From: Hyaloscypha bicolor E | Lineage: Eukaryota > Ascomycota > Leotiomycetes > Helotiales > Hyaloscyphaceae | NCBI RefSeq assembly: GCF_002865645.1 | Contig: NW_020194588.1 | Location: 434,001-498,000 of the forward strand | Direction of reading: 5' to 3' | Length of the DNA stretch: 64,000 bases | Shown: positions 25,189 through 36,798 of the stretch, in pieces | Numbering within the stretch: position 1 is the first letter of the stretch | How the letters are laid out: each line of letters begins with the position of its first letter | Position numbers and translations under genes: made by a program | Notes under the pieces: model-generated | What the model saw: the letters and a program-made list of their open reading frames with translations, nothing else | The model's database searches: none | What the model was told of the DNA's origin: nothing

Positions 25189-27684
25189 TCACTCCGAATA
25201 GGGAGGAGGTTGCTCGAGCTCCTCGAACTCAGCCATCGAGACGTTATAGCCGAGATGCCGCTTGAGCAGCTCGTGGGTCACGAATCGTTCGGGAGTGTTG
25301 CCTTGTGCATCGACAAAGGCGACATGGTGATTGACTTCGCTGATTCTCTGCAGCTCATTGGCGTGGCGATGGTGGTGGGGGCATCCGTCGACACCAATGA
25401 GGAAGATGGTGACGTGGACCCATGAAAGGCCGAGGAGATCGAGTTCGAACTCGTCCATGTCGGTGGCTTCGCCGTCCAGCAACAGAAGCAATCTGAGCAT
25501 CGGAGTTTGGGGACCTGCTTGCCATCCGTAGACCGGGTGATGCGATGCTGATTCGGAATGCTTTTGGAAATGCAGGTCCTTGACTTTCTGCCAGCCAGTC
25601 ATGACTCTTGTTCCTCCCCCAAGCTTAACATTCCTCCACATCGAATCAATATTCTGGTGGTTTACAACGCCGATGTAATTTGCCTGACTCGAGAATGTGG
25701 TGAGTTGGTATCCTTGGAAGTTGTGATCGTGGTTGGCCATTGCGTCCGTGAAGCGACGGATGACCGCCTTGGCGATGTCTATAAAACCAACAGGTCAGTA
25801 CTTTATCCAGAATGATTGTTGGCACTGAGGTTACCCTTATTCTTCGGCTGAGTAGACCTGGAATACCCTGTGATCAGATACTCGTTATAGTTCGGTCGAA
25901 CAGGGTCAAAATCCATTGACCCAGAAACATCCAGTAGGATCATGGTGTCATCTGTAGGCACCTCCGGTGCATCGAACGGTCTGAAAGGGGCGGGCATGAC
26001 CTGCTTCGAGTAGCCCTCAGAGGTATGCTGAACATGACAGACATCATTGGGGGAGTAATAAATGGGAGGCGGCTCAACCGCAGAAGCCATCCTGGCACGT
26101 GCCATATTCATCGCAGAGATAAGGTCCGGCTTCATCCTCGCACCAATACTTCCTTCTCTATGATTTAGGACCCAGTACAGACGTTCCTCGGCCGTATCTT
26201 CATAACCTCTCCATGCAGGTGTGATTCCTCTCCATCCAGCAGCTGCTTCAATGCTAAATTTCAGGGGGTTGGAGGCTTGATTTGCCCAAGCTATTGGAAT
26301 GGGTTCAAAGTATCCCGCACGGAGTAGGTGCAGATACTGAGTTGGCTGGCGGGCTCGAAGGTGAGCTATCTTCCTAGTCATGCCAACTTTCTCCTGGTAC
26401 GCTGCCACAATCTGTCGCCACTCTTGGTCTGGCCATCTCCCGTTCTCTTCGTACAGGATCATGTTTCGCAACTCTCGTCCACGGGCACGCATTTTGGCTA
26501 GTCTGTCGGCCTCTCTTTCCTCGGGAGACTTGATGGCGAGAGCTTTCTTCAAGCCAGCAAATTTAGATGGTTTGGAAGCCGCGGAGTTGCCGTTCTTGGA
26601 GGGACCAGCGATACTTTGTCGCTTCTCAGCAGACCTCTTTTCAACTTGGCGACCCTTCTCATCAACTTGACTCGATGAATCACTAGCGAGGGTCATGTTC
26701 GACATTGATGATTCTAGCTGGTCAGTTTCCCAAATGTTGATTCTCGGTTCCTTGGCATCGATATCCCTTTGTGCTTCCGCGTTGAGAGTCGCATTCAGCT
26801 GTATGGTTTGCTGAACTGACTGGGTATAGTACCGTGGGTGAGGAGCTGGCATTCCATAGGCGCCGAAGCCATTACGCATGCCAGTGAAGGCGGAAAGGTT
26901 ATTGCCAAAAGGTGAGACTACACGGTATCTATATGGATTGCTATTGAAGAACCCGGTCTGATAGCAGTCATGGTAGAATTTTTCACCTATTCAAACGGTA
27001 AAGTAGGAGTTAGTGCCTGCTTGCCTGCTTGCATGCCTTGAGAAACGGTAATTGCTGACCAGGATACATGACCGCTTTGCACCACATCTCTTGGACGCTG
27101 AGCCGATTCCATTTCATGCGCTGATATTGGTGAATAGAGCAACTACAATAGTATTCGGTATCGTGTTCTGGCTCAATATCACTATTGTAGATACGGTATT
27201 GCAGCTGAACTCTCTGTAGCTCATTCTGCATCTCTTGCTACAAAGTCATGAGACGTTAGCTCGTGACCACTTCTAGAATGAAAGTGAATCTCACCTCGTC
27301 TCGAGCACGCAGGATCCCAGCTTCTATGACTGGATTCATATGCGGCCGATGTCGCGGTCTGCTCATGAAATTTGCAGGCGGGGCATATTGGGGAGGAGCA
27401 TATTGAGGGGGGGAGGATTGCGTCTTAGCATCCATTGCTTTCTTCACGGGTTCCGATATGCTAGGAGGTGGAGCGGGTGTGTATTTGTTTGGGCTTTCAT
27501 AAAATTGACCGACAGCTTCCTCTAAGGTATTCGCTCCCTTCACAAGAGGTATCAGTAAAGCCCATATCCAGGGCTACTCGAGGGGTTTAGGGTGGCTTAC
27601 CTCGAGGAACACGAAGGCTTTCCCCTCCCCCGCCTCTGGAGCGAAGGCGAGGAAGTTAGTAACATCGTCTTCTGAGGGAGTCAT
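25189..27684 (-). CDS. UBA-like and von Willebrand A domain protein
   Basis: Five exons fit with consistent phases: 27601-27684, 27295-27537, 27060-27237, 25835-26986 and 25189-25778, giving 748 residues. The start is the first ATG of an N-terminal segment (about residues 1-50: TPSEDDVTNFLAF then LEEAVGQFYES) that resembles a UBA-like ubiquitin-binding fold. A Pro/Tyr repeat (PPQYAPPQYAPP) and a short charged helix (about 107-130) follow. A basic linker precedes a vWA domain (about 510-690) with the metal-site motif DVSGS, a GGGTRV threonine and a downstream aspartate. The C-terminus ends QPPPYSE. vWA domains bind protein partners through a divalent metal; a cytoplasmic scaffold or ubiquitin-linked adaptor role is my inference. 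No signal peptide is evident. The donor of the intron at 26987-27059 (GTCAGC) is the least certain. The gene looks intact. Confidence 0.85.
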
Positions 27685-28560
27685 GACAGTGAGAGTATGT
27701 TGTCCTATGAGAAGCTTTAAGGGGGGGTAGCAAGTCGTAATGCTTGGCTGCACTTGGCATGTCGAGTCGCCTGCGCTTTATGAGATTGCGACGAGGCATT
27801 TAAGACGCGCGGAATGGGTGCACCGGGTCTGGTGGCTAATTGGCTTAGTCATGCGTAATGACGGCATCTTTGCCTTTGGCTGACTGTGGCTGAGCAGGCG
27901 GTTTTCCTGGGGTGAAGAATTGATTAGCGAAGAGAGCTAGGGTTGGAGGCAGGAGCGCTGTAATTTAGCGATTGAGTACCTGAAAGTCAGAGCGTCTGCA
28001 CTGCAGGGCTTCATGAGAAATTTCGCGTAAGACTACCCTATAACTAGCTATGACCACCATAGCTACGAACCTAATCAGATGAATAATTTAGAAATATCTA
28101 CCTTGCCGTAAGAATGTATAGAGAATCATTTACATTCTAAGGGTCTGGTTCGTATTCGTATTCATCGGCTAAAGAAACGGCTTCGCTTGGTACCAAATTC
28201 ACATGGAACACTTCGCAATGTGAAACCTTTCCCGTATGCATATTCCGTTCAATCAGAGCTAATATAGAGTACAATTAATTCTGATGATTGCTATCAGTCT
28301 TTCGTTCACTGGAAATTTGGTACATGTTGAATAATATTGAAGTGGTCCGGTTGGGTTTGAAAGATAAGCAAAACAATTAAATGTCACTCGCACAGGAGGG
28401 ATCACGAGGTGGGATCTTTGGCCACGAGAGCCTGGAACAAACAGCCAGGGGCTAAAAAGAAGTGTATTGAAAGGTCTAGAAAACCAACAAGCCCTAGTCT
28501 ATACTATACAAATCTGCCGATTCTCCTCACTCAACCCGAGACAATGTCCAGCTTGGTGGA
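27685..28560. other. Intergenic, no gene seen
   Basis: This is the 5' flank of the UBA-vWA gene and the 3' flank of the MFS pseudogene. I see no supported coding frame, no repeat and no RNA gene. A short plus-strand frame at 28409-28678 runs antisense across the MFS tail and is not convincing. Confidence 0.5.
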
Positions 28561-28563
28561 ACC

Positions 28564-29600
28564 CTACAAGAATTTAGATAGCTCACTGGCTGTAGAGTCT
28601 ACCTCAGCCGTTTCTCCCGTTGAACCTTGTCGAAGTCGGTTGGCAGAGACTGATCTAGACCTATCTACAGCAGCATGATCATTTCCGTCGTCTTTAGCAC
28701 CATCTGGAGTTGCAATTTCTGCTGTCTGAACTTCCAGGCCGCCTTTCCTTGGCTCCTGCTTCAATCCAAGATCTGTTACCATGTCTTTCGAAGTTCGAGT
28801 TCCTCGACCACGGGTGCAGGCGGAACTCCAAACATTGTGAACACGATGGGAATTTGCCACACCCGTTTGGGGGCCTCGGTATAAACTCCAATAATCGGTG
28901 CCTTTAACGGGGGATGATCGTTGAACGTCCGAACAGAGTCCGCTGCGGCATGTTGATATGCTCCGCCAGATGGAAGCAGTGCTCGGACTTTATGATCCCC
29001 AAACTTGTAAGATAGTTTTCGGGCCGAGAATTAAAAACTGCTGCAGGAATAGCAACTCCCCAGATCGTGTCCAACGATCTCAGAGATGCCCAGGTTGCCG
29101 TTTCAAGTGCAACATTCTTACCGGTTAGCGAAGCCTAAATCGCTAGGATTGTAGTGGTGAGGATTATGCCGCCCCCAAGACTGCCCAAGATCTGGGATAT
29201 GATCCACAGAGCAGGGGAGGAATTGCTGTCGAGAAGTGTCAGCAGCCCAGCCGAGAGAGCAAAGAGGCATCATCCCAGAATGAGAGGGCGCTTGCACAGG
29301 CATGTTGTTGAGATGGTCCAGCCACGTGCAATTCCGGCCGGCATCAATGAGATAATGGTGGCGAGGAGATAGATGCCAGATGTCTGAGCTTAAACCTTAA
29401 GCCGAACTTGAAAGTAGAGAGGGAAGTTTTAAGATAATTAGCTCATGCACAAATTTCAGAGTATTACAAACTGCTTTTGCCTTGCCAATCTCGCGGAAGA
29501 ACGTCATTATGTAACCAATTGTTCACACAGTGTTACCGAACAGTCCTGGTGGGATTGAAGTCAAGAAAGCCAAGCCAAATCGTTGGCGATAAACAGTTGA
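28564..29600 (-). pseudogene. Decayed MFS multidrug-type transporter (C-terminal half)
   Basis: Minus-strand frames follow the second half of a fungal drug:H+ antiporter-type MFS transporter. Recognisable pieces, in order, are PPGLFGNTV, IGYIMTFF, SGIYLLATIISLMPAGIA, LFALSAGLLTLLDSNSS, QILGSLGGGIILTTTILA, ETATWASLRSL, WGVAIPAAVFN and a polar tail ending at 28564. The frame is broken by TGA at 29270-29272, TAG at 29135-29137 (explained by CAG changed at CpA), another stop near the GLFGNTV segment, a frameshift after AVFNS and another near 28785. The N-terminal membrane half is missing. It lies head-to-head with a decayed Zn2Cys6 regulator, a layout common when the regulator controls the pump. 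No activity is expected. Confidence 0.7.
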
Positions 29601-29639
29601 TGCCCACCGAAGGCAAGAAGGCCGGCGAACCAAATCAAG

Positions 29640-30180
29640 TTGAGCAATCCAATCAAACCCTACAATTGACGACAAAGCCTAGGCGAGCAGCAGGTCTTCG
29701 ATGCTGGCATAAGAAGGTCCGCTGCAGCGGTGGAGCCCCTAGCCGTGTGAGTACATCCTTTTAGGACATGCCTGCTTGTACAAGGGCTCCGACAACCAGC
29801 GGCAGCAACTTCCTAGAAACCTGAAGGACATGAAAACTAGATTAGATAAGTCAAGCTAGATCTCTCTGAAAGTCCAATTTCACCATCTCAGGGCAAGACT
29901 CCATTGACTCGATTCAGGCCAACTCGAATGCTATCAGCAACCATCTGTCAAGAATATCTGCTCCTGGGGTCCCTCCCACAATAAATGAAGGGGTAGATGT
30001 CTGCGTTATGCAACCGCCAGATGTTCTTGTTCCATTCAATATGGGGTTTATGCCGCCTGCCTCCATGAACCTAGATTCAATATATGATGCTCTCGAAGAT
30101 ATCTCGGCAGTAGATTCGGTCCCTCATTGGACCTATGATTTAGGCACCACTACAAGCCTCGCAAATTGACCCATTTGACA
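29640..30180 (+). pseudogene. Decayed Zn2Cys6 transcription factor, N-terminal part
   Basis: Around 29690-29764 the frame reads RAAGLRCWHKKVRCSGGAP, the first half of a fungal binuclear zinc cluster (family A-C-x2-C-x-K-K-x-x-C-S-G-G-x-P-C). After a frame change near 29764 the sequence continues GHACLYKGSDNQRQQLPRN, the cluster's last cysteine and linker. Of six zinc ligands, the first is Gly and the fourth and fifth align with Ser, so the cluster could not bind two zincs. These changes are not the C-to-T type. Downstream (29830-30170) are acidic and proline-containing frames typical of regulator linkers but with stops. Confidence 0.5.
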
Positions 30181-30648
30181 CTATCCCCCATTAATTCGAA
30201 CCACTTTAATTTAGCCCTGACAGGATACCCGGTACTGACGACGGCCCGTCTCGGGATATCCCCCACACAACCAAGTCAGCTAATACACCACCACTCACAA
30301 TCTTGCTTCAGAATATTTGGAGTGACTTGTTAGCCGCGAACTCCTAATCAAGGAGACGTTATTTCGTGGGTTGGTCCTGAAAACCAAACGTCATAAAAAA
30401 TATTTAGGTTGTAGCTCCTCATCACCCAACATTCCCTTCCCTTAACATGAGCTGTGCCTTCTACTAACCCCTAGCAGTCAACTCAAAAAATTTGAACTTA
30501 TGCAGCTATCAATACTCATTCCAGAGCAAACTCGTTTCTTTGCAGCCTCTTCGGACACTTTAGAGGCATCTGACACGGAGTTCACATTACTTCATCTAAC
30601 CATCCAAATGCACAGCGCCTTCACAATCAATCCTGCTTCGACATTGTA
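30181..30648 (+). pseudogene. Probable continuation of decayed regulator
   Basis: Short frames such as NTPPLTILLQNIWSDLLAAN (about 30280-30340) and the run at 30500-30648 read like the middle of a fungal regulator, but with stops and no diagnostic motif. The frame up to ...NPAST at 30648 is cut by a TIR element. Joining across one copy of the TA target reads on for several codons before stops occur, so this stretch and 32584-33400 were probably contiguous before insertion. Confidence 0.3.
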
Positions 30649-32581
30649 CGAAGACAACTGCATAAAGTATCGGGAATACAGGGCATTTTGACCCTCGGCG
30701 CTCTACAGGGTGTGAATTTAGGGCAGAAGCTCGCTATAAGCCCCTATAACTCTAGGTAGCAGGCTTGGCGATATTCCGGACCAATCGGTTTCTGCCGATT
30801 CGTTCCAGGGGTCTGGAACGGGCGGTAATGGAACGTTCCAATCGTTCCTAAGCGAGCTAATCCCTGTAGATTCTCGTTATTTTGCAAAGACTTCTATTAA
30901 TTATGCTATTAAGAGGCTAAAAACCATCGTATAACCTCAGAAAGGCCTTTATTAAGCCGTAGTACTACTGCGAGTAATTCTACTACCACGAGGAGTCTTT
31001 CTTACTACACCACGTTGTGTAATTCGTCCTTGCTTCGTACGGCCACCCCCACTACTTCCACCACGTCCACCACGTCTACTATGTCCTCTACGACCTCCTG
31101 TACTAATCTCTCCATTACTATTATTACTACTATTATTCCCTCCCCAGCGATAGCTTGTAGTATGGTAGGGATTTTACCCCTATTGGTCACGTGGTACGGT
31201 CATGTGATCTCCGGACGTCCGCAGTCCGCAACCCGCTTATATATTACCCCTCTTTCCTTCTTAGTTTAGAAATTAACAAACCTTTACTCTCTAATTCCAC
31301 GTCTCACTCTCCTATACTGTAATCCCACGCTGTGGAAGCCTATTCTACTATCTATATTACTCCGTATTTTATATCCCTATTATAGTAATATAATCTGGCC
31401 ACTTGCAATTACTATAGTAACCATCCTATATACCTACGATCCGGATATACTCAGGGAAAATGGTATTATTGAGTCCCGTATAAGTATATATAGTATAAGG
31501 AGTAGCCGTTATATTAACCCCTTCTTATTAAATGAGAAGAGTATTAATATAGGACTATTACTATATAAGGACTTGACTAATTGCAATGCGATTTAGATTA
31601 ACGATTATATTCTGGCCAGGAAGAGCAAGGGCTTATTATTATTAATTATTATGGTACTATACTCTAGTTAGCTTTATTATATAGTAAAGGGTAAGGTATC
31701 GTATAAAGGGAGCAAGTTATTGGCCTGCAATACCGATTATCCATTGGCCTTGAGGAAGAGGCTGGTTTGTACCAAGATTAGGAGTACCACCAGTGCCAAA
31801 AGCAACGAAAGGAACAAGCCTTTAAAGATATTAGCTATCGTACGATAGATAGGATCAAGGATTAAAGGCTTACTGCTGGTTTGGGTTCGCAGGACCAGGA
31901 CCAGGAGCAGGAGGCTGTACAGGGGGACCTATCTCGCCTCAACTTCCTTCTTGTTTCTTTATTAATACCACTACTTATACAAGAGCCTCTTATTGCTTTC
32001 TATCCCTTATAATTATACTATATAATAATAATATATTAAATAATCCAGCGCCTGGTAATAATCCCCCTGTGCAGCCTCCTGCTCCTGGCAGTGGTGGGGT
32101 AAACCTACCCCTGTCATTTTTGCCCTACCCCTGCCATTTTGGAACGATTGGAACGTTCCATTACCGATATTACCTAGTACCTGTCGATACCGGCCGGAAC
32201 GTTCCGTGGAACGTTCCAGGGTGGAATATCGCCAAGCCTGCTAGGTAGTGCTCCTTAATCTACGTAAAGAGGCGCTATAAGATATTCGCATGGGATAAGT
32301 AGAACTTCTAGGGTTATAGCGCTGTTAGTAGAGCAACCATAATGCTCGGACGTTAATGCAGCAACTATTATAGGCCTCTTTAGCGAAGACTCCCTTGTAA
32401 GTACAAGGGAGAAGCTTGAAAAGGTGTGGTACCCCTTGTCGAAGGCGTAAATGCCTACTATTAGGGGAAGGGCCTGGAAATATAGGGTCTTATAGCGAGT
32501 TTACTAGCTTAATCTGTACGCTAGAGAGCCTAAACGTCTCCCAATGCCCTATATTCCCGATACTTTATGCCGTTGTCTTCG
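30649..32581. mobile_element. TIR element (Tc1/mariner-like MITE) carrying nested hAT
   Basis: The left end CGAAGACAACTGCATAAAGT at 30649 is matched by an inverted right end ending at 32581, and the similarity continues for about 40 bp (ATCGGGAATA, then AGGGCA). Both ends are flanked by TA (30647-30648 and 32582-32583), the Tc1/mariner target. Removing the nested hAT element and one copy of its target duplication leaves about 444 bp, close to the 423-bp empty copy at 33405-33827. No transposase is encoded in the shell, so it is non-autonomous. Confidence 0.8.
30760..32240. mobile_element. hAT-type element with 8-bp target duplication
   Basis: The termini are perfect 18-bp inverted repeats: CAGGCTTGGCGATATTCC at 30760 and its reverse complement ending at 32240. 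Direct 8-bp repeats CTAGGTAG flank them at 30752-30759 and 32241-32248. CAGG-type ends with 8-bp duplications are the hallmark of the hAT superfamily. Subterminal regions carry several GGAACGTTCC palindromes, plausible transposase-binding repeats. The 1,481-bp interior has no frame with transposase motifs; the frames near 31005-31269 are low-complexity Thr/Ser/Val shadows. It is therefore likely non-autonomous or degenerate. The intact duplication and perfect TIRs suggest a fairly recent insertion. Confidence 0.9.
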
Positions 32582-32583
32582 TA

Positions 32584-33402
32584 CAGCGAATACTACCATG
32601 AAGCTTGACAGAGTCTCTAACGACTCGAAACCCACTGAAAGCAAGATCAGCACTACCCCAACTCGAGTATGGACAATAATCTCCTTCTACGAAACCAAAC
32701 TGCTGCTGCCTTCCCAAGCCTGGATCAGTTCTGGTAGAGCTTCGGGTTTGCCCAGATGATTGGCTCTCATCAGAACAATATGGTAGATATGAACAGTCCG
32801 ATTCTAGAACCTGGAAAGTATGAGGAAATTTTCCAGACACTTGCCAATGTGTTTATCTTGGACCGTCTTACGAGCATGGGGACACGCTTGCCCACGGTGT
32901 TTTGTAAAGACAATTATGAGTGGCCGGTGACTGCGGACTCGTTCTAACCACAGGCCTAACGACTCAGCAGATTACAGCCGGGATTCAGTGCCCAGGCAGC
33001 CACTATTCCTATAGCTTTCTCTTAGAAGAGCCACCAGGCAGCATGCTCTTATCCCCACTAGCGAAGTTGGTCTTCATCTCAGACATCTGTGCTTGCATCG
33101 CCGAACACGCAGATTCACCCCCCTCCAACAACAAGGATCAAGCTACACCACCTCCCGAGGCTCCCGCCATAACTGGCTCCATCAACGCCATTTCGAACAA
33201 CAATTCACATCTCTCTCCTAATCATGTTCCCTCGAACCGAATCCCTACAACATCCTATCCTCCACTTCGTTGCACTAACTATTCTATGCGCTCTCATATA
33301 TCTCTACAAAGGAGTCATCGACCATAAAGTACAAGTTACGAACATGGAAGCACTTGCCAAAGACTCAATGGTGAAGCGTCTCCAGGCTGCGTTGAAGATT
33401 GC
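32584..33402 (+). pseudogene. Decayed coding remnant between two TIR elements
   Basis: Frames here (32756-32947 and 33224-33421) read QNNMVDMNSPILEPGKYEEI, then TLANVFILDRLTSMG, and later ILHFVALTILCALIYLYKG with a helical C-terminal tail. They occupy different frames and are separated by stops. Composition and position suit the C-terminal part of the regulator that begins near 29.64 kb, but I recognise no diagnostic domain. The hydrophobic run could instead be a membrane segment. Its 3' end is cut by the TIR element at 33405. Confidence 0.3.
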
Positions 33403-33404
33403 TA

Positions 33405-33827
33405 CGGAGACAACGGCATAAAGTGACGGGGATGCAGTGCATGCGCGCAAATACAGGGCTCTCAGGACAATATAAACCCAATTTCTATCAAAATTAACCA
33501 CTAAAGCCACCTATATCCCCAGGTCTGTACCCTTAAAGTGCGCCGTAAGCCATAAATAAGGTTATGGAAGATCTTTATAGTTTATAGCGTTACTGGCAGG
33601 GTGACCATAGCGCTCGGACGCTATAAGGGAAGCTTTTATAGAGCTTTTTAGCGAGGCCCCTCCTATAAGTACAGGGGTAGATCTTAAAAAGTATAGTACC
33701 CCTTGTAAATATCTCATGGCCTTAAATTAGGTGGCAAGGACAGGGTTAAATTATATGTATCAGTACCTTCGCAGCCTAAATCTGCCGGTATACCCTATAT
33801 CCCCGTCACTTTATGCCGTTATCTACG
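33405..33827. mobile_element. Empty copy of the TIR element (423 bp)
   Basis: The left end CGGAGACAACGGCATAAAGT (33405) and the inverted right end CTTTATGCCGTTATCTACG (to 33827) match the TIRs of the element at 30649-32581. TA lies at 33403-33404 and 33828-33829. Internal similarity includes the paired strings AGCGCTCGGACGCTATA here and ATGCTCGGACGTTAATG there, and GTACCCCTTGT in both. It carries no insertion. Confidence 0.8.
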
Positions 33828-34825
33828 TACCATAATCCAGTCGATGACTATCAAGGAGACTATTCTTGTAAGTCCACTATTTGTGTCGACGGGGAAGTGC
33901 TTATAGTTCGAGATTCATTCGTTCTTATTATGGGCGATATATATTGTGCTATAATAGTCACTGCATACTACACGCCCAGGACCAGAGTATGTTGGCGTTG
34001 ATGGAGACGCAGAATATATTGTTTAGAGGGTTGACCAAGACTGGAGGGAGAAGTGGGAGAGTGGACGGCGGAAAGAATACACCGTTTCCTGGGGTGACCC
34101 AAAGAACTTGTTGTGGTAATAAAGTATGCCCTAATGGTTTCCATCTATTCGCAACTTGGAAAGGGGAATGTAGCTGGAACACACGTTGGTTCTTTCCACT
34201 CCATACGCCACTGAATCAACGATTCTGCCTCCTTCTTTTCAGCCACTACATAAAGAGAGACGGCGACATTACATCCTATCGTATATTGCTGTTGTAATGA
34301 GCGTAGAGCCTTCAAGTTGACGCCAATGCCGAAGCCGCTCATTACCTTTCTAGCCACTCCTCAATCATGGGGGGTAGAACCGAGCAATTGTCGTTCAAGG
34401 CAAAGAATGTTCCGGGATTCGGTGTTTGCAACCATTAAGTGCTCGTGACTTTTAAGTCCACATAACCGTATTTCTATTGGCTCTGTGTTGTCGTCAGCTT
34501 CTAAATCGAGCGTCCGGGTTAGGCGGGGTGCATCGGGCAAACATACTCGGTGTTAACCCAACAAACCTCAGAGCCTGACCAACGGATCACGGATGCAAAT
34601 TTAGAGCAGCCGCATAAAAAGACGACTTCTTCACTCCGTGGTTTAATAGCATTCATTTTCTTCTGCAGTGGGTCCTCGTTGCAAGACAAACTCTTTTGGA
34701 GTACGCAAAGAGACATACAAATGAGAAACAATACTCCCCTTCTGAAGTGACGATTCAAGATTTTCAAGACCTGGTAAACTTATCCACGGAAAGCGCAAAT
34801 ACAAGATTTTGCGATATTTGCCAAC
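33828..34825. other. Intergenic, no gene seen
   Basis: This is the 5' flank of the HET gene. Overlapping short frames on both strands (33881-34297 plus, 33958-34357 minus, 34519-34767 minus) shadow each other and contain no recognisable motif. No repeat or RNA gene was found. Confidence 0.5.
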
Positions 34826-36798
34826 ATGAATGCCCTAAAAGGGAGATCAGAATGTGAAAACTGTCAGGTCTTTCAATGGTTCGAACAGCGGCGGACCTTG
34901 AGCAGCATTCGTAAGAGCGCGAACGGGGGCTGCCTTGAATGCAAACTTCTCTCCGAATCTGCCGGCTTGTTCCGCGACAAATGGCTTCACCTTGAGAAAG
35001 AGGAAGAAGAACTTGTTCATATCGTTGTCTCGGAGAATTTCGCTACTCTGATATGGCCTTCCCAGACGGAAAATTCTGAAGATGAGAAAAAGCTGGAAAT
35101 TCAGATAACTCTGGAGGTTGACTCCCATCAGTTCAAGTGTGGAAACTACACATGCTAATTCCCCTATTTCAGGAAGCCGGTCCGATTCTTGATTCCCCCT
35201 CCAGAACCTCTCGAGTTGTTGCGTTCAGTTCTGCAGCCGCCGAATGTATCGACTTTATCCAGTCAAAACTCGCCTTTTGCGATGAGAAACATGAAGACTG
35301 CAGAATGAAGCCTGGGAAAGACGTAGTATGGCCAAAGCGATTGTTGAAAATTGATGTTAGCGGCGATGTTTTGAAAGTCGTTCTTGTTGGGCCCTCAGAC
35401 ACGAGCCAAGAATACATTGCTCTCAGCCACTGCTGGGGAACGAGCAAGGACGGCCAACAGACAACATCGACGGTTCCTCCTAAAACGAACACAACGGATC
35501 TAGAAAACTACAAGTCCGCAGGGATTTCAGAATCGAGTCTGACCAAAACGTTTCGAGATGCTCTCGATATTACCCGCAAGCTTGGGGTGGAATATATATG
35601 GATCGATTCGCTTTGCATTGTCCAAGACGACGAGGAAGATTGGAGGATAGAGTCCCGAAAAATGGGAAGCATCTACGGAAATGCGTATCTTGTCATTGCA
35701 GCGACTCTCGCCAAGGACGGAGACCATGGATTGTATTGCGAGAGAGCCCAACGCCGCATCGAGTTTCAGACGTCCGCTGGTGAGCAAGTGAAAGCTGCTG
35801 TGTTCCTAAAAGCACACCATGACATATGGAAAAAGGGCGAGCAGTTTTGGGACGTTCAAGACTTGCCCCTGTTTGACCGCGCCTGGGCTTTCCAAGAACG
35901 TTTGCTGGCGAGGAGGGTGGTACACTATACTCCCACTGAACTGGTGTGGGAATGCTCATGCAGTATCGACTGCGAATGTGGAGACTTGCAGAACCCAAAT
36001 ACGAGTTGGGCTGAGTTTAAGCCTGGGAAGAATTTGAAGACCAAATATTCAGATGTTCTCGTCGACAGTAATATGGCGCGGCTCAAATTCTGGCATGATA
36101 TTTGCGCTCAATATAGCGCAAGGCAGTTGACGTTTCCGAGCGACCGGCGTCCAGCATTGTCTTCGGTTGCGAGAAGAATAGATTTCCCAGGCATGGGAGG
36201 GGCGTATCTAGCTGGTATATGGAGAGACAGTCTGCCTCATGGGCAGTTTTGGTGGTCTGAGTTCACGAATCCAAAACTTTATCCCCTCGGTGCCAAGACT
36301 CACCGGAGAGATAAAAGTCATAAGATACCAACGTGGTCATGGCTCTCGATCGGAGGGCGCGTGAGTACGTGGGGGATTAGCCAGGCTTGTTTGATCGTGG
36401 TGGAGATTCTGAATGTTCATTACATTCCGGCGATGGATGGTGATGACTATGGCCCTTGCGGTGAAGGAATCATCACCCTCAGGAGCCCCGGGGCACCCAT
36501 TGAGGTAGCTGAGTCGAAACTTCCAGATGGACCAAGCAACAAGGAAGTTCAGCTTGTGGGGAACCAAAACTCATACGATTTCTATGCTGACGAGAATCCT
36601 TTCGAACACCCAGCACAAAACTTGAAAGATTCACAACTGTTAGCTTTTCTATTCGGATACTCCCCCTCACATTCCCAAGTGTTTATCTTGAAGCTAGTTC
36701 CGGGCACGAGCAAGAGGTACGAGAGACTTGGTATAGCGAATCTGTGTCCACACGAGTGGTTCGCTGGGCAGACAGCGCGGGTGATTGAACTGGTTTAA
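34826..36798 (+). CDS. HET-domain protein (heterokaryon incompatibility type)
   Basis: Two exons fit, 34826-35116 and 35173-36798, joined in phase to give 638 residues. The 56-nt intron (GTTGAC...TTTCAG) has a GCTAAT branch-like site; its donor is weak and others are possible. The N-terminal 97 residues contain CxxC pairs (CENC, CLEC), which often precede HET domains in this family. The HET domain (about 175-330) shows YIALSHCWG, then LTKTFRDALDITRKLGVEYIW, IDSLCIVQDDEEDW and YGNAYLVIAAT. Further conserved features follow (RAWAFQERLLARR, then a late Trp-rich P-x-W-S-W segment). HET proteins trigger cell death on fusion of unlike hyphae; most paralogues have no assigned partner. The ATG follows immediately after an upstream AT-rich leader. 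No stop or frameshift is seen. Confidence 0.88.

Noticed and set aside
25093..25815. Plus-strand frames across the vWA exon
   Set aside because: They are antisense shadows of an exon with clear vWA motifs and consistent splicing on the minus strand.
31005..31269. Overlapping frames rich in Val/Ile/Glu and Thr/Ser inside the hAT element
   Set aside because: They are two strands of one low-complexity ACTACC-type tract and contain no transposase motif.
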